From JAZDGX01 sp964482205 (GTDB taxonomy: Bacteria > Eisenbacteria > RBG-16-71-46 > CAIMUX01 > WJJG01), in the NCBI GenBank assembly GCA_964482205.1, contig CAYZWI010000016.1, positions 18,713-82,712 on the forward strand: a stretch of DNA of 64,000 nucleotides, in the 5' to 3' direction. The notes beneath the pieces are model-generated. The model saw only the letters and a list, made by a program, of their open reading frames with translations, was not told the DNA's origin and searched no databases. How positions within the stretch are numbered: the first letter of the stretch is position 1; every line of letters begins with the position of its first letter. The translations under genes were made by a program, and so were the position numbers. This document shows, in pieces, positions 43,977 through 51,951 of this stretch.

Positions 43977-45482
43977 ATGAAAACGCTTCTCACCTTCGTC
44001 GGCTTCCACGATCCCTATTCGCCCGGCTTGGTCGAGGGCCAGGAGCAGCCGGGCCCGATCCTCAGCCTCCTCGCCGAACGCTCGTTCGAGCGCGTGATCC
44101 TCTTCGACACCCCGCAGACGCCCGAGCGCACGAAGGCCACGGTGGAGGCGGCCCGCGCGCGCTTCCCGAACTTGCGGGTCGATGTGCGCTTCGCCGCCCT
44201 CGATGATCCCACCGACTATGTCGCGATCCTCGCGAGACTGCGCCATCATGTTCACGAGATCTGCAGCGAGGATCCCAAGCCCGAATACTGGATCTCGGTC
44301 ACCTCGGGCACGCCGCACATGCATGCGATCTGGTTCCTCCTCGCCGCGGGCGGCGAGATTCCGGCGCGCATCCTGAACATCCGCCCGCCGAAGTTCGTGA
44401 CGCGCGACCGGCCGCCGGTGACCGAAGTCGACTTCACCCGCCCCGAGTTTCCCCTCGTGCGCGTGAAGCCGGAGTGGGCGGCCGACTTCGTGCGCGATGG
44501 TGGAGCCGACCTGCCTCCCGATGCAGCCGAAGCGATCGCGCAATTGGGTTTGATCGGCGACCATCCCCGCATGCGCCGCGCACTCGAGACGGCCGCCGCG
44601 CTCGCGCCTTCGGAGGCCTCGGTCATCCTGCTCGGAGAGACGGGCACCGGCAAAGAGCTCGTCGCGCGGCTGATCCACTACTTGAGCGGGCGCCCGCGCG
44701 GTCGATTCGTTCCGGTGAACTGCGGAGCGATTCCGAAGGAGCTCGCCGAGAGCCTTCTCTTCGGACACAAGCGGGGAGCCTTCACCGGAGCGCTGAACGA
44801 TCAAGCGGGCAAGTTCGATATCGCGCATGGCGGCACGCTGTTTCTCGACGAAGTGGGCGAGCTGCCGCCGTCGACGCAGGCCAAGCTGCTGCGCGTGCTT
44901 CAGGATGGGCAGGTGGAACCGGTGGGCGCTCCCGAATCGCACGAGGTCGATGTGCGCGTGGTGGCGGCGACGAATCGCGACCTCGCCGACGCGGTGCGCA
45001 AGCGCGAGTTTCGCGACGATCTCTACTATCGCCTCGCCGTCGGCGTGATTGAACTTCCTCCGCTGCGCGAACGGGCGAGCGACATTCCGAAGCTCGCGCT
45101 GCACATTCTGGATGGCCTCAACAAGACCGTGCGGCGCCCGAAGCGTCTCTCGGTGGCCGCGCTGCAGAAGCTGCAGGCGCATCCCTGGCCGGGCAATGTG
45201 CGCGCGCTCGCGAACGCGATCGAGCGCTCGGCGCTCCTGTGCCGCGCCGATGTGCTCGATGCCGCCGATCTGCAGATCGACGACCGGATTTCGAGCGCCG
45301 ATCCGCTGGAGGCGCTGCCCACGCCGTGCGAGGGATTCTCGCTCGAGGAATTCCTGGGCACGGCCCGAAAGCGCATGATGATGCGCGCGCTCGATCTCGC
45401 GGGCGGAAAGCAAAGCGGGGCGGCGCGCTTGCTCGGGGTCACGCCCCAGGCGGTGAGCAAGTTCTTGAAGGCGGGGGACTGA
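43977..45482 (+). CDS. Sigma-54-dependent activator with CARF-like sensor domain (RtcR-like)
   Basis: A 501-residue regulator. Residues 1-165 form an alpha/beta domain with CARF/RtcR traits: 'LLTFVGFHDPYSPG' at the start, a strand 'RVILFDTP', and 'ISVTSGTPHMHAIWF' (106-120), the nucleotide-binding-type loop. The AAA+ domain is complete: Walker A GETGTGKE (220-227), GAFTGA (267-272), Walker B TLFLDE (287-292) and 'FRDDLYYRL' (345-353). A short helix-turn-helix ends the protein ('GAARLLGVTPQAVSKFL'). RtcR-type proteins sense an RNA-end or cyclic-nucleotide signal and activate RNA repair genes. No rtcA, rtcB or CRISPR gene is present in the window. ATG 43977 lies just after the repeat array. Confidence 0.88.
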   Translation: MKTLLTFVGFHDPYSPGLVEGQEQPGPILSLLAERSFERVILFDTPQTPERTKATVEAARARFPNLRVDVRFAALDDPTDYVAILARLRHHVHEICSEDPKPEYWISVTSGTPHMHAIWFLLAAGGEIPARILNIRPPKFVTRDRPPVTEVDFTRPEFPLVRVKPEWAADFVRDGGADLPPDAAEAIAQLGLIGDHPRMRRALETAAALAPSEASVILLGETGTGKELVARLIHYLSGRPRGRFVPVNCGAIPKELAESLLFGHKRGAFTGALNDQAGKFDIAHGGTLFLDEVGELPPSTQAKLLRVLQDGQVEPVGAPESHEVDVRVVAATNRDLADAVRKREFRDDLYYRLAVGVIELPPLRERASDIPKLALHILDGLNKTVRRPKRLSVAALQKLQAHPWPGNVRALANAIERSALLCRADVLDAADLQIDDRISSADPLEALPTPCEGFSLEEFLGTARKRMMMRALDLAGGKQSGAARLLGVTPQAVSKFLKAGD

Positions 45483-45534
45483 GGCGGGGATTGGGCCGCA
45501 GACTGAAGCCGGGGAGTGAGGCCGCGGATTCAGG
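45470..45534 (+). repeat. Five 13-bp tandem units spanning the regulator's stop codon
   Basis: Units begin at 45470, 45483, 45496, 45509 and 45522. The first, GGCGGGGGACTGA, ends in the TGA stop of the regulator gene. Units 3-5 fit CCGSRGAYTSARG. TGA is retained in units 1, 3 and 4. Confidence 0.75.
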
Positions 45535-45981
45535 CGCGTGCGGACGCGTTCCTTGTCGAGAAGTCTCGAGCGCCTTCAACTTGCGGCGAAGATCCGCAAC
45601 CGCCGTTGTCGTTAGCGCACTTGGCCGAAGTTGCCTTCTGGCTGGCATCGCAGACGTTCGCAGCCACTTAGCCTCCTTCCACTTCTCTGGCACGCCTCCT
45701 GATTCACTTCCCGCCGAGCGCCGCGTCTCCCGGCTTCCATGGCAGTCGGCACGGCGCGCGCTCGGGTAGCCCTGACGGGGCGAAGGGGCACGTCTCCCGT
45801 CCACGAAGACCGTGACCACGCACAGGGCGGCGCAGATGACCTTGCGGCTCTACCGTGCGCCTCTCGCCCCGGACCTGGTCTTGTTGAAAATCGCCGTGTT
45901 CTGGGAGCTGCAATAAACGGCGATTGCAGCAGACGCTATTCGGGGAGTCTTTTCATTCCACTTCAACTGGTCAGGGGAACC
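45483..45981. other. Intergenic region after the regulator gene
   Basis: After the 13-bp repeats, this 499-base stretch has no gene I can defend; it looks like old decayed coding sequence on the minus strand. A perfect inverted repeat, AATCGCCGT (45889-45897) and ACGGCGATT (45917-45925), with a 19-base loop, lies just upstream of the small membrane protein gene. No T-run follows it. Confidence 0.4.
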
Positions 45982-46350
45982 ATGAAACATTCACACTCTC
46001 TTCATGGATCGCTGCTGGACTATGGAAAGCGGTACCCAACGTTGACGGGGCTCCTGGTGCTCGATGAAATTCTCGGCTGGGCAGGGCTGGCCGTTGGCAT
46101 CATCTTGGCCGTTCTCAACTGGACCGGCCAACGGGATGCCCGTATGGGATTCCTGTACTTGGGTGGCGGCATGGCGTGGTTGGTTCTCACATTCGCGATT
46201 GTCGAAGGTTCGCGGGTGCTCCTCGATATCGAGCAAAACACGCGCTCGGCCGTTGAGGCGATGAGTTGCCTAAACGCGAATGCGGATCGCCCGAATGCAG
46301 CCACACAGGAGTCCACAGAGACAGCGGACATAGTGCAGCCTTCACATTAG
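45982..46350 (+). CDS. Small membrane protein with two TM segments
   Basis: A 122-residue protein of unknown function. ATG 45982 is preceded by AGGGGAA. TM segments lie at about residues 29-47 and 58-76; a polar C-terminal tail of 40 residues follows ('DIEQNTRSAVEAMSCLNAN'). It lies downstream of the CARF-like regulator and an inverted repeat, on the same strand, so it is one possible target of that regulator. The codon use is less G+C-rich than its neighbours, suggesting transfer. Confidence 0.6.
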   Translation: MKHSHSLHGSLLDYGKRYPTLTGLLVLDEILGWAGLAVGIILAVLNWTGQRDARMGFLYLGGGMAWLVLTFAIVEGSRVLLDIEQNTRSAVEAMSCLNANADRPNAATQESTETADIVQPSH

Positions 46351-46534
46351 TCAGCTGCACGGTCGTTCTTTCTAGCTGCTACGGAAATCCCTCGCGCAGT
46401 TGCCTTGCCTGCGTGCCTGCTTTCTCAAGCCTCTCTCCGAGGAGTATAATGAGCATGGCGTGGTTGTCTTCCCGCCCGTTCACGCGTCCCCGTATCCCGG
46501 GACGCGCGCTGACTGCGAGCAAGGAGGTGCCGAA

Positions 46535-48661
46535 ATGACGCGTGTTTCTCGCCTGCTTCGTCTTGGTCTTCCCATCGCCTGCGCGCTCTTCGCGTGCGCG
46601 CTGGCTGGGCCGGTTCATGCCGGAGAACTCGCTTGGGAATGGACCCAGGGCCCCGAAGGCGCCTGGATGACCTGCTTTCTCACGACTCCGCAAGGGACGA
46701 TTCTCGCGGGCGCCGACAATGGAGGCTTGTTCCGATCGACCGACGGCGGAGAATCGTGGAGCAGCATCGAAGTGCCGTGGCCGTGCTGCAACTACACTGT
46801 GCCCTCGATGGCGGCCACCGCGACCTCCGTGTTTGTGGGCACCTGGGGCGGCGGTGTCTACCGGTCGGACGACGACGGGCTCAACTGGTACGCGACCGGG
46901 ACGATTCCGGACGAGGGATATCCGATCGTCCTCGGCCTGGTGACGTGCAAGTTCGGGGAGAGAGTCTACGCCGGCGGGCAATTCGGCGTCGTGCGCTCCG
47001 ACGACGGCGGCGCGTCGTGGGAGCAAGCGGGCACGGGCCTGCCGGACCTTCAAAACAACTGGATTCGAGGACTCGCGCTGCATGGCGCCGTGCTCTTCGC
47101 GCGACTCGATCACGACATCTATCGTCTCGATCCCGACACGCGCGCCTGGAGCGTATGGGAAGATGGATTGCCGAGCCTCCAAGGCATGCAGTCGATCCGC
47201 GCATCCGATGACGCCGTCTACCTCTCGACCCACGAGGGCGGGGTGTATGTGCTCGATTGCGGCGACAGCACCTGGGTTCCGTGGAACGCGGGCCTGTACG
47301 ACGACAATGTCGACGCGACGATCGACGCGGGCGAGGCGTTGTACGCGGGATTGATGGGCGGAGGCGCGTATCGCTACGACTGGGCGCAGCAGCAATGGGT
47401 GCAGTGGAACGCCGGACTATGGAACTGGGATGTCCGCGTGATGGGCAGCCGCGGCACGCGCGCGCTCGCGGGCTGCTTCGGCGCGGGCGTCTTCAGGCTC
47501 GATCCCGAGATCGATGTCTGGGAGTGGAGCAGCGCCGGGATGGCCGCTCCCTTGATGTCGGCGATCGTGGCCGACGGCTCGTATGTCTATGCGGCGGGAA
47601 ATGGCGCCGGGGTGCATGTGTCGACGGATGCGGGAGCCAGCTGGAATGTCGCCGTCGAAGGCCTTGGCGATTACGCGGTCATGTCGTTGGGACGCGTGGG
47701 AAGCGACATCTATGCAGGGACCTGGATCGGCGTGTGGAAGTCGACCGATCACGCGCAAAGCTGGCAAGCGGCAGGGCTGCAGAATCAGGGGATCTTCGCG
47801 CTCGAGAATTTCGACGGGGTGCTGTACGCGGGCAGCTTCGAAGGCAAAGTCTGGAGATCGGACGACGGCGGCGACAGCTGGGACGAAGTCGGCACGGGAT
47901 TGTCCTCGAACATGGTGCAGAGCGTAGCCCGTGGGGATGACGCCTTGTATGTGGCCACGCAAAGCGAGGGCGTGTTCGTGCTTCACGACGGACAAAGCGT
48001 CTGGAGCGCGATGAACGCGGGGTTGCCGGTGTTGACGGTCGAGCCCCTGACCGTGAGCGGAGGCGACTTGTTCGTCGGCACCGGCGGAAACGGCGTGTTC
48101 CGCTGGAATGAGGGAGAGGCCCAATGGGAAGCGGCGGGACTCGAGAACCGCGTCGTCTTCTGCCTCACCGACACGCCCGATGGATTGATGGCCGGAGCGC
48201 AGGGCGAGCTCTACATCACCACCGACGGCGGAGCGAACTGGATGCTCGAATACGACGGGATCAAGCCGTGGTTGTCGGTGCGCGCGATCGCAGCGGGCGA
48301 CGAGCACTACTACGCCGGTCTCGACGGCGGCGGCGTGTACCGGGCGGCGTTCTCCGGCGCCGTCGATGCGCTCCCCCCGATCGGACAAGGGCCGCAGCTT
48401 CTCGTGCGGCCGAACCCCGCGTTGGCCGGCGGGCAGATCTCGTTTCGCTTGGCGAGCGCCGCGCGGGTGGACCTCGCCGTCTTCGATGCGGCGGGCCGGC
48501 GCGTGGCTGATCTCTCCTCCGACCGCTTCCCGGCGGGCGCGCATGCGATTGCCTGGGACGGCAAAGGCCGCGACGGCGTCCCGTTGCCCGCGGGCGTGTA
48601 CATGGTCCGCTTGAGAGCAGGCGGAGAGCAGTGGACCTCGAAGGAGATCCGCGTGCGGTGA
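46535..48661 (+). CDS. Secreted beta-propeller (BNR/YCF48-like) protein with FlgD-like C-terminus
   Basis: A 708-residue exported protein. ATG 46535 follows a perfect AAGGAGGT, and residues 1-30 form a signal peptide. Residues about 35-610 contain repeated blades ('LFRSTDGGESWSSIE', 'VYRSDDDGLNWYATG', 'VVRSDDGGASWEQAG', 'VWRSDDGGDSWDEVG') with the SxDxGxxW Asp-box of BNR/sortilin propellers. The last 85 residues are a FlgD/type IX-like domain ('RVDLAVFDAAGRRVADLS', 'WDGKGRDGVPLPAGVYMV'). Function unknown; a surface-displayed protein is expected. Its stop codon opens a decayed repeat that fills the gap to the next gene. Confidence 0.87.
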   Translation: MTRVSRLLRLGLPIACALFACALAGPVHAGELAWEWTQGPEGAWMTCFLTTPQGTILAGADNGGLFRSTDGGESWSSIEVPWPCCNYTVPSMAATATSVFVGTWGGGVYRSDDDGLNWYATGTIPDEGYPIVLGLVTCKFGERVYAGGQFGVVRSDDGGASWEQAGTGLPDLQNNWIRGLALHGAVLFARLDHDIYRLDPDTRAWSVWEDGLPSLQGMQSIRASDDAVYLSTHEGGVYVLDCGDSTWVPWNAGLYDDNVDATIDAGEALYAGLMGGGAYRYDWAQQQWVQWNAGLWNWDVRVMGSRGTRALAGCFGAGVFRLDPEIDVWEWSSAGMAAPLMSAIVADGSYVYAAGNGAGVHVSTDAGASWNVAVEGLGDYAVMSLGRVGSDIYAGTWIGVWKSTDHAQSWQAAGLQNQGIFALENFDGVLYAGSFEGKVWRSDDGGDSWDEVGTGLSSNMVQSVARGDDALYVATQSEGVFVLHDGQSVWSAMNAGLPVLTVEPLTVSGGDLFVGTGGNGVFRWNEGEAQWEAAGLENRVVFCLTDTPDGLMAGAQGELYITTDGGANWMLEYDGIKPWLSVRAIAAGDEHYYAGLDGGGVYRAAFSGAVDALPPIGQGPQLLVRPNPALAGGQISFRLASAARVDLAVFDAAGRRVADLSSDRFPAGAHAIAWDGKGRDGVPLPAGVYMVRLRAGGEQWTSKEIRVR

Positions 48662-48825
48662 GGGTCGGTCAGATCCGGATGTGAGGAATCAGCACCGCGT
48701 GCGGTGAGGATGGATTGATCCGCCTGCGGCAAAGAGTCGTCCGATCCGTGCAACGAAGAGCTGTCCGATCCGCTTGCGCATTGGTCGCGTGGATCGCCTA
48801 GGAATCCACGCGCCTACGGATCCAC
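48646..48825. repeat. Stop-codon-anchored repeats from two convergent genes
   Basis: The plus-strand gene's end, starting GATCCGCGTGCGGTGA, is repeated in decayed units at 48646, 48672, 48695, 48717, 48743 and 48767 (22-26 bases each). From the other side the minus-strand gene's end, GTGGATCCGTAGGCGC (48810-48825), is repeated as GTGGATTCCTAGGCGA (48794-48809), keeping the stop TAG. Together they make up nearly all of the gap between the two stop codons. Confidence 0.8.
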
Positions 48826-50757
48826 ATATCCCAGCGAACCAAGAATGCGGCGCGTGCGCGGATCGATCGCGTGCGGCTCGCCGCTTTCGGGGGTGGTGAT
48901 CGTCTTCTTCAGGAAGTCGATCATCGCCGCTTCCAATGTGTCGCAGCCCGCCGCCCCATCGCCGTAGCGATTGGCCGTCTCTTTCGGATCCTGGATCAGA
49001 TCGAAGCAGTAGCCGCCGTCGCGCGGGAGATCGTACATCAGCTTGCGCTCGGGCGTGCGCACCGAGACGAATTCATACGACTGGCTGAAGGCGATTGGGG
49101 GATTCGCGGGCTGCTCGCCCGACTGCAACGATGCGAGAATGCTCACTCCGCGCGCGCCCGCCTCCTCCGGCAGATCCATCGCTTGCAGCAGGGTGGGGAA
49201 GAGATCGATGTGGCGCACGATCCCCGCTTCCCGGCGCGGCGCGACTCCCGGATAGCGGATCATCAAGGGCACGTGAATGAGCTCGTCGTAGAGATAGGGC
49301 GTCTGGTGGAAGATGTTGCCGTGGTCGAGGAATTCATCGCCGTGATCGCCGGTCACGATGACCAGCGTGTTGCGGTCGAGCCCCAGGCGCGACAGCTCGG
49401 CGAGGACGCGCCCGATCTGCTCATCCGTGTAACGAATCGATCCGTCGTAGAAATCGACAATGCGCGCAAGTTCGCCGGAGGGTAGGAGCGGCGATTCGGA
49501 AGGCAGCATCTTGAAGGTCGACCAGCGCTTCTTCCATAGCTCGATCGGCTGCATCTGGCTCGCGCCCGAGGAGGTGAACATCTTCACGAAGGAATCGGGC
49601 GGAATGTAGGGATGATGCGTGTCCATGAAATGCACGAAGAGGAAGAAGGGCTTCGCGCGCAGCTTGCGCAGCTCGCGGATCGCCTGGTCGGCGACTTCGC
49701 GCCCGCGCGGGACCGGGGTCATCGGAATGAACTCGGGCGGGGAGAAGATCCCAAGGCGCTTGAGCGCGCGCCAGGGCAGGAGCTCGAGATATCCGTACTG
49801 GAATTCGTCCAGGCGATCGAAACCCTGCGCGAGGCCCCACTCGCGCTTGAGGAAGGGATTCGTCATCAGCCCGACCGTCTCGAGGCCCGCGTCGCGCATG
49901 CGCTCGGGCAAGGTCTCGATTTCCATGGCGAGGGGATTGGCGCGATTGCGATAGCGGCGCACGCCGTGCGTCGAAGGATAGAGCGAGGTGAAGATCGAAC
50001 CGAAGGAGAGCTCGGTGCAGTTGCCCTGCGCGAAGCACTTCTCGTAGAGGACCGCCTCGTTGGCGAACTTGTCGAGCGCGGGAGAAGTGGGGCGCGCGTA
50101 GCCGTAGGCCCCGAGGTGGTCGGCGCGCAGCGAATTGACCGCGAGAAAGAGTACGTTCTGCACCGGCGCGGAGTTGGGACGCGTGGCGAGGCCGGCCCGC
50201 GCCTCCCGGCCGAAGCCGCGAAAAGCGCTCTGCTCGCCCTTCAGGATCGTGAGCGGAATGATGAGCAGGATGAGCGCCAAGGGCACGCCGAGACGGGTGG
50301 CCGAGATGCTGCCGTTGGGATGGCCGATCAGCTTGCGCAGCAGCGGCACGATGAACTTGGGCGTCACCTTTACGATGATGATCACCGCGACGGCGAGAAA
50401 GACCAGGAAGATGAGCAGGCTCGGCAGACGGATGGCGAAGCTCTTCAGCTCATCGCGCACCGTGGGAGTGAGCACGATCGCGGCGGCCAGGCACGCGGTT
50501 GCGGTGGTGTAGTAGCTCGCGACGGTGATGGGCAAGGCCTGCGCCGCGCGCGCGATCAGGCTCACGCTGAGGGCGGCGACGGCGGCGAGCAGCAGGCCCG
50601 CTCCCAAGTAGAGCGCGAGCAGCACCGGCCAGGAGAGGCCGACCAGGTGGAAGTAATTCCAGAAGAGCGTGAGAGGCTCGAGGAGTCCCAGGCATCCGAG
50701 CACGAGGCCCGTGAACAACACGGCCAGCAAGCGCCACTTCAGACCGCGCGAACTCAT
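48814..50757 (-). CDS. Membrane-anchored sulfatase-fold (phosphotransferase-like) enzyme
   Basis: A 647-residue protein with about five TM segments in the first 175 residues and an extracytoplasmic alkaline-phosphatase-superfamily domain from residue 200. The first metal ligand, normally Asp in 'VDTLRADHLG', is Asn208 ('VNSLRADHLG'). The nucleophile position aligns with Thr249 ('CTELSFGSIFTSLYPSTHG'), as in LtaS and EptA-type enzymes, and not Cys/Ser as in sulfatases. 'VTGDHGDEFLDHG' is the second metal site. It likely transfers or removes a phospho-group on an envelope lipid or glycan, but the Asn needs explaining. Start at ATG 50757. Confidence 0.8.
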   Translation of the reverse strand: MSSRGLKWRLLAVLFTGLVLGCLGLLEPLTLFWNYFHLVGLSWPVLLALYLGAGLLLAAVAALSVSLIARAAQALPITVASYYTTATACLAAAIVLTPTVRDELKSFAIRLPSLLIFLVFLAVAVIIIVKVTPKFIVPLLRKLIGHPNGSISATRLGVPLALILLIIPLTILKGEQSAFRGFGREARAGLATRPNSAPVQNVLFLAVNSLRADHLGAYGYARPTSPALDKFANEAVLYEKCFAQGNCTELSFGSIFTSLYPSTHGVRRYRNRANPLAMEIETLPERMRDAGLETVGLMTNPFLKREWGLAQGFDRLDEFQYGYLELLPWRALKRLGIFSPPEFIPMTPVPRGREVADQAIRELRKLRAKPFFLFVHFMDTHHPYIPPDSFVKMFTSSGASQMQPIELWKKRWSTFKMLPSESPLLPSGELARIVDFYDGSIRYTDEQIGRVLAELSRLGLDRNTLVIVTGDHGDEFLDHGNIFHQTPYLYDELIHVPLMIRYPGVAPRREAGIVRHIDLFPTLLQAMDLPEEAGARGVSILASLQSGEQPANPPIAFSQSYEFVSVRTPERKLMYDLPRDGGYCFDLIQDPKETANRYGDGAAGCDTLEAAMIDFLKKTITTPESGEPHAIDPRTRRILGSLGYVDP

Positions 50758-51034
50758 CCGCCCCCCTCTTCGCAGGGGCTCTTTTGATCGGCTTCCGGAA
50801 TGGTCCATGCACCCGGAAGCGGCGGAAGGGTTCCACGGTCGCAGGAGAGCCCCGACGAGCCGTTTCGATGTTGAATGCGACGGATCCTAGGCAGGCCGGA
50901 GGGGAGTGTCAAGCGGAGCAAGACCGGGGGGGTCTCGAATCGGCGGCGCGTGAAGCAGGGCTCACTCGCTGCGCGCACGCGCCGGCCCTCCGCACGGGGG
51001 CTCGCCCCGCGCACGCACGCCTCGCATGTCGCGC

Positions 51035-51937
51035 TCAACCGAACTTGCCGGTGATGTAATCCTCGGTCTGCTTCTCCCTGGGCTTGGTGAACACATCCTT
51101 CGTCAATCCGACTTCGATCAAGGCGCCTTCGTACATGAAGGCGGTGAAGTCCGACACCCGGGCCGCTTGCTGCATGTTGTGGGTGACGATGATGATCGTG
51201 TACCTGCCGCGCAATTCCCCGATCAGGTCTTCGATGCGCAAGGTCGCCCGGGGATCGAGCGCCGAAGTCGGTTCGTCCATGAGAAGGATCTCGGGGTTCA
51301 CCGCCAAGGCGCGCGCGATGCAGAGCCGCTGCTGCTGTCCGCCGGACAGACCCAGCGCGTTTTCGCCCAGGCGATCTTTCACTTCCTCCCAGAGCGCCGC
51401 GTTCAGCAGGCTCCGTTCCACTCTTTCCGCAATTCGTCTGCGGTCGAGCCCGCCATGCAGCCGTGGTCCGTAGGCGACATTGTCGAAGACGGACTTGGGG
51501 AACGGATTCGGTTTCTGGAAGACCATTCCCACGCGCCGGCGAAGCGTGACGACATCCACATCCGGGCGATAGACGTTCAACCCTCCGAAGAGGAGCTCCC
51601 CCGCGGTCCGGCAGCCCGGGACGAGGTCGTTCATGCGATTGATGGCGCGCAGGAGGGTGCTCTTTCCGCAGCCGCTCGGGCCGATGATCGCGGTCACTCG
51701 CTTGGCTGGAATGGCGAGCGTGACGCGTTTCACCGCCTCGTTGGTCCGGTAGAACACCGAGAATTCCTTCGCTTCGACATGACCGCCCAGCGAATTCGAG
51801 TCCTCTTCCACGCGCACATCATCCGCGGCCGCGCTGATGGTTCCAGGCGTCGGCCCGCCGTGCGCAAGGATCCTGCGGCCGGCCGCCCTCGTTGCCACGG
51901 CGGGCGAGTCTTCGGCGAGAATGGCAGGACAGTCCAT
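51035..51937 (-). CDS. pstB: Phosphate ABC transporter ATP-binding protein PstB
   Basis: A 300-residue ABC ATPase. Walker A is GPSGCGKST, the signature is LSGGQQQRL, and Walker B is EILLMDEPTSALDP; 'AINRMNDLVPGCR' is specific to PstB. The N-terminal 50 residues are an extension not usual for PstB. ATG 51937 follows GGAGGAAG. The gene is the last of pstS-pstC-pstA-pstB and energises phosphate import. Confidence 0.96.
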   Translation of the reverse strand: MDCPAILAEDSPAVATRAAGRRILAHGGPTPGTISAAADDVRVEEDSNSLGGHVEAKEFSVFYRTNEAVKRVTLAIPAKRVTAIIGPSGCGKSTLLRAINRMNDLVPGCRTAGELLFGGLNVYRPDVDVVTLRRRVGMVFQKPNPFPKSVFDNVAYGPRLHGGLDRRRIAERVERSLLNAALWEEVKDRLGENALGLSGGQQQRLCIARALAVNPEILLMDEPTSALDPRATLRIEDLIGELRGRYTIIIVTHNMQQAARVSDFTAFMYEGALIEVGLTKDVFTKPREKQTEDYITGKFG

Positions 51938-51951
51938 GGGCGCTTCCTCCG

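Noticed and set aside
45590..45640. An integron attC-like core (GTTAGCG)
   Set aside because: The GTTRRRY consensus is not met and no paired RYYYAAC core is present.
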